A stretch of DNA of 10,270 nt from an uncultured Eubacteriales bacterium (GTDB taxonomy: Bacteria; Bacillota; Clostridia; Christensenellales; Aristaeellaceae). Of this stretch, positions 6,105-10,270 are shown piece after piece; position 1 is the first letter of the stretch; the number at the start of each line of letters is the position of its first letter. The notes under the pieces are model-generated. The model was not told where the DNA came from, did not search any database, and saw only the letters and a program-made list of their open reading frames with translations. The position numbers were made by a program, and so were the translations under genes. The stretch lies in NCBI GenBank assembly GCA_900553295.1, contig USCR01000087.1, positions 1 to 10,270 of the forward strand, in the 5' to 3' direction.

Positions 6105-7766
6105 ATGCGCGTAACCCTCGCCGGGCTGAGCAGCCAGTATATCCACGTGACCCTGGCCCCCTGGTGCCTGCGCCACGCCGCCCGCAAGGCGGGGCGTCCC
6201 GAGGAGATCACCCTTTGCGAAATGAATATCAACGAGCCCGCGGAGCAGCTCATGCGCAAGCTCATGGAGACCAGGCCGGACTTGCTGGGCTTTTCGGTGT
6301 ACATCTGGAACCGCAGCCTCACCGGGGCGCTGATCCGCCGCATCAAGGCGGCATTTCCGGCGCTGCCCATCCTGGTGGGCGGGCCGGAGGTCACCTGGTC
6401 CCCGGAGGAAACCTTCCGGGAGATGCCCTGCGACTTTCTGCTCCGGGGCGCGGGCGAGGAGAGCTTTCCCCTGCTGCTCTCCGCCCTCCAGGGAGAAATC
6501 CCCCTGGAGCAGGTGCCCGGCCTGTGCCGCCGCACATCTGATGGGGTGTACATCTCCCCGGAGGTTGCTCCCGCGCCGCCCCCCGACCCCGGCGTATACG
6601 ACGATGCCTATCTGGCTGCCCTCAAGGGGCGCATGGCCTATGTGGAAACCTCCCGGGGCTGCCCCTTCTCCTGCGCCTTCTGCCTGAGCGGGCAGCGGGA
6701 CAAGGTGCTTTTCCTGCCCAAGGAGGAAGCCCTGGCGCTGCTTTTGCGGGTGGGAAAGAGCGGCGTATCCATCGTCAAGCTCATCGACCGCACCTTCAAC
6801 TGTGACCGCAAGCGCACGGCGTATCTGCTCTCCGGGCTCATGGAGGCCCGGAAGCGGGGCGAGCTGGGGCAGGTGTGCTACCACCTGGAGGTGGGGGCCG
6901 ACCTGTTCGACGGGGAGCTGCTGGCGCTGCTGCGGGAGGCTCCCGCGGGGCTGTTTCAGCTGGAGGCGGGTATCCAGTCCTTTCATGGGCCTACCCTGGA
7001 GCACTGCCGCCGCCGCACGGACATGGCCCTGCTGGAAAGCAACCTGCGCGCCCTGCTGGCCCCGGGGAACATCCATATTCATATTGACCTCATCGCCGGT
7101 CTGCCGGAGGAGGACCTGCCCACCTTCATCGCATCCTTCAACAAGGCCTACGCCCTGGGGCCGCACATGCTGCAGCTGGGCTTTTTGAAGCTGCTGTACG
7201 GCAGCGCGCTCCGGGAGGAGGCGGAGGCCAACGCATGCCGCTTCAGCCCGGACCCGCCCTATGAGGTGCTTTCCACCCGCTGGTTGAGCTATGAAGACCT
7301 GTGCCAGCTCAAGGATGTGGAGCAGGCCATCGAAAGGCTGTACAACAGCGGCAAGTTCCAGCGCACCCTGGCCTGGGCATTGCCCCGCACGGGGCTGACG
7401 CCCTATGCCTTCTACCTGGCTATGGGCCGGCGCATGGCAGAAGTTCCCGGCAAGCTGAGCCACGAGCGGCTCACGGAGCTATTGTATGCCTATCTCACCC
7501 AGGCCGGCCTGCCCGGGGAGCAGCTGCGGGATTGCCTGGTATGGGACCGCCTGGCCACGGACAACACAGGCTACCTGCCCCCGCTGCTGCAACGAGACCC
7601 CGCCGGGGAGAAGGCGGCGGCCCGCCGCTACCGGGAGCAGCATCCCGAGGCCCGCCGGGCGCGCTTTGCCCTGGTGGAGGACGGCGCCACGCTGCTGGTG
7701 GCGGACTGGGAGGAGACGCACCCCGTGACCCGGATGGGGCAGGTGCAGACGCTGAAAAATCCATAA
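6105..7766 (+). CDS. B12-binding-domain radical SAM protein, DUF4080 type
   Basis: A 553-residue putative cytosolic iron-sulfur enzyme. Residues about 1-135 form a cobalamin-binding-like Rossmann domain, opening MRVTLAGLSSQYIH and including LLGFSVYIWNRSL and VGGPEVTWSP (91-100); the DxHxxG cobalamin ligand motif is absent, as in many proteins of this class. The radical SAM core starts at SRGCPFSCAFC, with the cluster cysteines C186, C190 and C193 in CxxxCxxC spacing, and continues through LEAGIQSF and HIDLIAGLPEED. The C-terminal part (about 390-553) fits DUF4080. Substrate is unknown for the family. The ATG at 6105 is preferred because GGAGGAGG ends 11 nt before it; a TTG at 6078 lies before that site. 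It has its own promoter and is followed after 22 nt by the phosphatase gene. Confidence 0.85.
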   Translation: MRVTLAGLSSQYIHVTLAPWCLRHAARKAGRPEEITLCEMNINEPAEQLMRKLMETRPDLLGFSVYIWNRSLTGALIRRIKAAFPALPILVGGPEVTWSPEETFREMPCDFLLRGAGEESFPLLLSALQGEIPLEQVPGLCRRTSDGVYISPEVAPAPPPDPGVYDDAYLAALKGRMAYVETSRGCPFSCAFCLSGQRDKVLFLPKEEALALLLRVGKSGVSIVKLIDRTFNCDRKRTAYLLSGLMEARKRGELGQVCYHLEVGADLFDGELLALLREAPAGLFQLEAGIQSFHGPTLEHCRRRTDMALLESNLRALLAPGNIHIHIDLIAGLPEEDLPTFIASFNKAYALGPHMLQLGFLKLLYGSALREEAEANACRFSPDPPYEVLSTRWLSYEDLCQLKDVEQAIERLYNSGKFQRTLAWALPRTGLTPYAFYLAMGRRMAEVPGKLSHERLTELLYAYLTQAGLPGEQLRDCLVWDRLATDNTGYLPPLLQRDPAGEKAAARRYREQHPEARRARFALVEDGATLLVADWEETHPVTRMGQVQTLKNP

Positions 7767-7788
7767 GCATTCAGGGGAGCGTGAAATC

Positions 7789-8259
7789 ATGAAAAAGGTG
7801 CTTTTCGTGTGCCACGGCAATATCTGCCGCAGCCCCATGGCGGAAGCCGTCTTCCGGCATATGCTGGAGGAGCGCGGCCTGGGGGAGCGCTTCGCGGTGG
7901 ATTCCGCGGCGGTGAGCGCGGAGGAGATTGGCAATCCCGTTTATCCGGAGGCCAACCGGACCCTCGTGGCCCACGGCCTGCCTGCCAGCAACCACCATGC
8001 CTGGCAGCTCACCCGGGCGGACTATGACCGGTATGACTTCTTTATCGGCATGGATCAGGAAAACATCTACCGTATGCGGCAGATTTTCGGCGGGGACAGC
8101 CAACACAAAGTCGGCCTGCTGCTGGCCTACACGGAGCATCCCCGGGAAGTGGAGGACCCGTGGTATACCGGCCGCTTTGATCGCGTGTTCGACTTGATTA
8201 CCCAGGGGTGCCAGGCGCTGCTGGAAGCCCTGCTGGCCGACGAGGCCGGTCAGGCCTGA
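7789..8259 (+). CDS. Low-molecular-weight protein tyrosine phosphatase
   Basis: A 156-residue cytosolic phosphatase. The P-loop VCHGNICRSPMAEA has the nucleophile C8 and phosphate-binding R14 in the CX5R signature followed by S15. The general acid is D123 in VEDPWYTG, where the more usual form is a DP-Y motif, so the catalytic pair is intact. Length is typical of the family, whose bacterial members dephosphorylate tyrosine, and in some Bacillota arginine, residues on proteins. GGGGAG about 9 nt upstream of the ATG serves as ribosome site. It lies 22 nt after the radical SAM gene with no promoter or terminator between, so the two are probably co-transcribed. No cognate tyrosine kinase is in the window. 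Confidence 0.88.
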   Translation: MKKVLFVCHGNICRSPMAEAVFRHMLEERGLGERFAVDSAAVSAEEIGNPVYPEANRTLVAHGLPASNHHAWQLTRADYDRYDFFIGMDQENIYRMRQIFGGDSQHKVGLLLAYTEHPREVEDPWYTGRFDRVFDLITQGCQALLEALLADEAGQA

Positions 8260-8302
8260 GCCCCGCGCATGGGCCATGGCATGGGCCAAAGAAGCGCGGG
8301 CT
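8259..8302. repeat. Imperfect inverted repeat right after the phosphatase gene
   Basis: AGCCC and GCGC (8259-8268, one bulged C) pair with GCGC and GGGCT (8294-8302). The loop contains the palindrome GCCATGGC flanked by a repeated ATGGGCCA. There is no T-run after it on either strand, so it is not a clear terminator; it may stabilise the 3' end of the phosphatase mRNA. Confidence 0.35.
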
Positions 8303-8307
8303 TCCAT

Positions 8308-8339
8308 AAAAAAGGAGTCCCTGACGTTTGCGCGGGACT
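8308..8339 (-). terminator. Minus-strand terminator, second of two in tandem
   Basis: On the minus strand AGTCCC (complement of 8334-8339) pairs with GGGACT (complement of 8316-8321) across a 12-nt loop, and after CC a run of six T follows (complement of 8308-8313). It lies downstream of the larger hairpin at 8359-8404 and would catch read-through from the MerR/ABC transcript. Confidence 0.5.
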
Positions 8340-8350
8340 TCGCAGACTGC

Positions 8351-8407
8351 AAAAAAATACGGGAAGGTGTCGGAATAGCAGGGATGCTTCCGGCGCCTTC
8401 CCGTTTT
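8351..8407. terminator. Long bidirectional terminator between converging genes
   Basis: The arms 8359-8375 and 8388-8404 form a continuous 17-bp stem (two G-T pairs) with a 12-nt loop. On the minus strand a run of seven T follows after one base (complement of 8351-8357); on the plus strand TTTT closes the stem at 8404-8407. It should end both the phosphatase transcript and the MerR/ABC transcript. Confidence 0.7.
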
Positions 8408-8510
8408 ATGGTGGTGTGCGCTTTGTCCGTGTGCCAAGCAGCTGCGGGGCCGTATGGGGATGCTTCCCCGGGGACACGCTGAACCATGCCCGAGGCTTTG
8501 GGCCCCTGCT
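8408..8510. other. Short intergenic stretch with two small hairpins
   Basis: No credible gene. GGGGA 8456-8460 pairs with TCCCC 8465-8469 around TGCT, and CCCCT 8503-8507 pairs with AGGGG 8514-8518 across the MerR stop codon. The 11-mer GGGATGCTTCC occurs twice, at 8381-8391 (inside the terminator) and 8457-8467. These may be remnants of a duplication or chance. Confidence 0.3.
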
Positions 8511-9361
8511 TCAAGGGGTGTGCGGAGGCGCAAAGGCCGCGTCCGCCTGCTGAAGCTGCCGGACATACCGGTCGTAGGCGGGGCTCATGCGGCGCAGGGC
8601 GGGCAAAAATATCTGCTGATATCCCGGGGAGGAGGTCAGCGCAGCCAAGGACTGCTGGATCTCCCGCAGGGGATGATCCGCGGGAATGGCCGCCTTGGCC
8701 TGCTGCCAGGCCGCCATCTCCTGGGCATGGGCTTCCATGTATCCCTGGGGGTCTTCGGCTGCGCTTAGCGTAGCCGCGTGAACTTGCTCCCATACGGCGG
8801 GGGTGTACCAGCCGCTGGCCTGGGCCAGAAATTCCTTTGCCTGGGGGGAAAGCTCCGGCAGGCTTACCGAATCCAGATAGCCCACCGCGTCCTCAAAGGC
8901 GGCGCGTTGCGCTTCTTCGCGGATGGGCTCCTGAAGGAAAGCGGAAAAATGCAGCGCCATGTATTGCCCGAAAAAACCCGGGAAAGCGTCCAGCAAACGT
9001 TCTGCCAGGCTCTCCTGGGCCTGCAGGGCCTCCAGGGCGGCCCGGGCGGCTTCCCAGTCCCCTGTGCGTGCCAGATCCTCCAGGGCGCGCTGGCGGACGG
9101 CTTCCCGTTCCTGCCGGAGATGCCCGGCCATGGCCGCCCGGCTCAGGGCCGCTTGATCCCCAGCGAAATACTCGCGTATGGCCTCCCCCGTCATGCCCAA
9201 GCCGCGCAGCACCGCGATCCTGCGCAGACGGGTTACGTCTTCGGACGAAAAGTCTCGGTAGCCGTTTTCCAGGCGGGCGGGGCTAACAGTCCCTGCTCCG
9301 CGGCCACCAGCGCTGCCTTGCGGGTTACCCCCGCCAGGCGGCAGGCTTCCTGTATCTTCAT
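8511..9361 (-). pseudogene. MerR-family regulator broken by a frameshift at codon 26
   Basis: From the ATG at 9361 (GAGGTG ribosome site 6 nt upstream) the first frame reads MKIQEACRLAGVTRKAALVAAEQGLL, the first half of a MerR DNA-binding domain, then leaves the family pattern and stops at 9235-9233 after 42 residues. From 9284 another frame gives SPARLENGYRDFSSEDVTRL and RRIAVLRGLGMTGEAI, exactly the expected second half. Re-reading one base at 9284 joins them into a normal 283-residue protein, so one base is missing near 9284 in the coding strand. The C-terminal part (233 residues from a GTG at 9212) is helical and charged, with the FPGFFGQYMALHFSAFL type of segment, probably a ligand-binding domain. 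It follows the ABC ATPase gene by 45 nt and would regulate that operon. The cause may be mutation or sequencing error; no slippery heptamer supports programmed shifting. Confidence 0.8.
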
Positions 9362-9406
9362 GATGCTCACCTCAGGGGAAGCATACACCCGGCCCCAGGG
9401 GACAAG

Positions 9407-10075
9407 TCAAGCGGGGGCCAGCACTTTTCCGTGGGCGACCCGGATTTGCCGCAGGGCGCAGGCGGCCACACCGGGGTCGTGGGTAATCAGCAGCACGGTG
9501 CGTCCCTCCTGGTGCAGGCGGCTGAGCAGGGCGAGCACCTCCCGGGTGGCGTCCAGGTCCAGGTTGCCGGTGGGCTCGTCGGCCAGCAGCACGGCAGGGT
9601 CCCGCACCAATGCCCGGGCGATGGCCACCCGCTGCTGCTGCCCGCCGGAAAGCTGGCTGGGCCGGTGATGCAGCCTTTCGCCCAGCCCCACCCGTTCCAG
9701 CAGCGCCTTGGCGCGGCTTTCGCGCTCCCGGCGTCCGGCGCCGGCCAGCAATAGCGGCATGGCCACGTTTTCCAGGGCGGTGAGCTGGGGCAAAAGCTGA
9801 AACCCCTGGAACACAAAGCCGATTTCCTCCCCCCGCACCCGGGAAAGCTCCAGGGGCCGCAGGGTGGACACATCCCGGCCGTGGAGGGTTACCTGCCCGG
9901 AGGTGGGGGTGTCCAGGCAGCCCAGCAGATGCATCATGGTGCTTTTTCCGGAGCCGCTGGGTCCCACAATGGCCGTATATTCTCTCGGGGCGATGTGCAG
10001 GGATACGTGGCTGAGCGCTGCCACCACCTTTTCCCCCACGGGATACAGTTTGCTGACGTCTTTCATATAGATCAT
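9407..10075 (-). CDS. MacB/LolD-type ABC transporter ATP-binding protein
   Basis: A 222-residue ATPase with all motifs intact: Walker A GPSGSGKS (38-45), Q-loop Q90 in GFVFQGFQLLP, signature LSGGQQQR (142-149), Walker B VLLADEP with D166 and E167, the D-loop TGNLD, and the switch histidine H199 in LITHD. The YPVGEKVVAALSHVSL opening and LENVAMPLLLAG segment are typical of the MacB/LolD/YknY group, which pairs with an FtsX-like permease to export peptides, antibiotics or lipoproteins. The ATG at 10075 is supported by GGGAGG about 9 nt upstream; a TTG-started extension to 10204 is rejected as non-conserved. No permease is adjacent: the downstream gene is the MerR regulator, and the upstream 195 bases are non-coding. 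The partner must lie outside the window or be absent. Confidence 0.85.
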   Translation of the reverse strand: MIYMKDVSKLYPVGEKVVAALSHVSLHIAPREYTAIVGPSGSGKSTMMHLLGCLDTPTSGQVTLHGRDVSTLRPLELSRVRGEEIGFVFQGFQLLPQLTALENVAMPLLLAGAGRRERESRAKALLERVGLGERLHHRPSQLSGGQQQRVAIARALVRDPAVLLADEPTGNLDLDATREVLALLSRLHQEGRTVLLITHDPGVAACALRQIRVAHGKVLAPA

Positions 10076-10216
10076 AGGCGGTCCCTCCCTCAGCGTTTTA
10101 GTGTGCCAAGGGGCAGGCCTGTCCATGCGTTCGGGAAAAGGGCCGCAGAGGAGGGAAAGATGCTTAGAAAGTGGACAAAGCATTTTGCTCCATGGTTTTT
10201 GCAAGCGCGGAGGGAT
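10076..10216. other. Leader and promoter region of the ABC ATPase gene
   Basis: No credible gene on either strand. On the minus strand TGGACA (complement of 10120-10125) is a fair -35 box, but the AT-rich CACTAAAA about 16-17 nt downstream is a poor -10 box, so the promoter is uncertain. MerR-family targets often have unusual spacers, and I find no clear MerR dyad here. Confidence 0.25.
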
Positions 10217-10261
10217 TCGCGCCTGCGGGCGCGACCAAAGGGCTTTCCGATCGCCCTTTGG
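10217..10261. repeat. Two adjacent perfect hairpins at the window edge
   Basis: TCGCGCC 10217-10223 pairs with GGCGCGA 10228-10234 around a 4-nt loop. Immediately next, CCAAAGGGC 10235-10243 pairs with GCCCTTTGG 10253-10261 around a 9-nt loop. Neither is followed by a T-run. They lie upstream of the ABC gene and may be part of a dispersed structured repeat or of the end of a gene beyond the window. Confidence 0.5.
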
Positions 10262-10270
10262 AAACCTTCG

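Noticed and set aside
6063..7463. Long open frame on the minus strand opposite the radical SAM gene
   Set aside because: The plus strand has the CxxxCxxC motif, promoter and ribosome site; the minus frame has no family features.
8371..8396. tRNA-like tail on the minus strand (ATTCCGACACC)
   Set aside because: It resembles the end of some tRNA genes, but there is no GGTTCGA T-loop and no acceptor partner; the bases are fully explained by the terminator stem.
9278..9290. Programmed -1 ribosomal frameshift in the MerR gene
   Set aside because: The site CTGTTAGCC is not an X-XXY-YYZ slippery heptamer, and no strong downstream stem or stimulatory Shine-Dalgarno sequence was apparent. A plain frameshift or sequencing error fits better.
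10076..10204. N-terminal extension of the ABC ATPase from a TTG
   Set aside because: The added residues show no ABC-family similarity, and a GGGAGG site sits directly before the ATG at 10075.
1..10270. CRISPR array, insertion sequence, prophage or toxin-antitoxin locus
   Set aside because: No regularly spaced repeats, no transposase or integrase motifs, no terminal inverted repeats with target duplications, and no small gene pair of toxin-antitoxin type were seen.

Overview
The window looks like a chromosomal stretch of a GC-rich Clostridia-type bacterium (Bacillota). The evidence is the Gram-positive-style AGGAGG ribosome sites, sigma-A-like promoters, tight ATGA-coupled genes and protein families common in gut Clostridia: PepV, MalY/PatB, a DUF4080-type radical SAM protein and a TIGR04076-like protein. 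The assignment is inferred from gene content; no marker gene settles it. I see no phage, insertion sequence, CRISPR array, tRNA or rRNA.

Layout. (1) 1-213, minus: 5' part of a small cysteine-containing TIGR04076-like gene, cut by the window edge. (2) 380-922, plus: a divergent TetR-type regulator with a good promoter whose spacer holds a perfect palindrome. (3) 923-1172: a dense cluster of hairpins with a bidirectional terminator at 966-999. (4) 5965 down to 1173, minus: a compact five-gene operon in the order membrane protein, RsuA-type pseudouridine synthase, RsmC-like methyltransferase, MalY/PatB aminotransferase, PepV dipeptidase. Its first three genes are joined by 4-nt ATGA overlaps and the fourth follows after 3 nt. 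(5) 6004-6056: two divergent promoters that appear to share one palindromic -35 box. (6) 6105-8259, plus: a B12-binding radical SAM protein followed by a low-molecular-weight protein tyrosine phosphatase. (7) 8260-8510: hairpins and terminators between converging genes. (8) 10075 down to 8511, minus: a MacB/LolD-type ABC ATPase followed by a MerR-type regulator whose frame is broken by a single-base shift at codon 26. (9) 10076-10270: leader region with a pair of perfect hairpins at the window edge.

How the genes may fit together. The long operon joins two probable small-subunit rRNA modification enzymes with amino-acid and peptide catabolism (C-S lyase and dipeptidase) and a polytopic membrane protein; this is probably a housekeeping cluster. 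The MerR gene beside the ATPase suggests a drug- or stress-responsive ABC exporter, but no permease is in view and the regulator is frameshifted as sequenced. I do not see convincing evidence of a new multi-gene system. The most worthwhile points are the MerR frameshift, the shared -35 divergent promoter and the two hairpin-rich intergenic segments.
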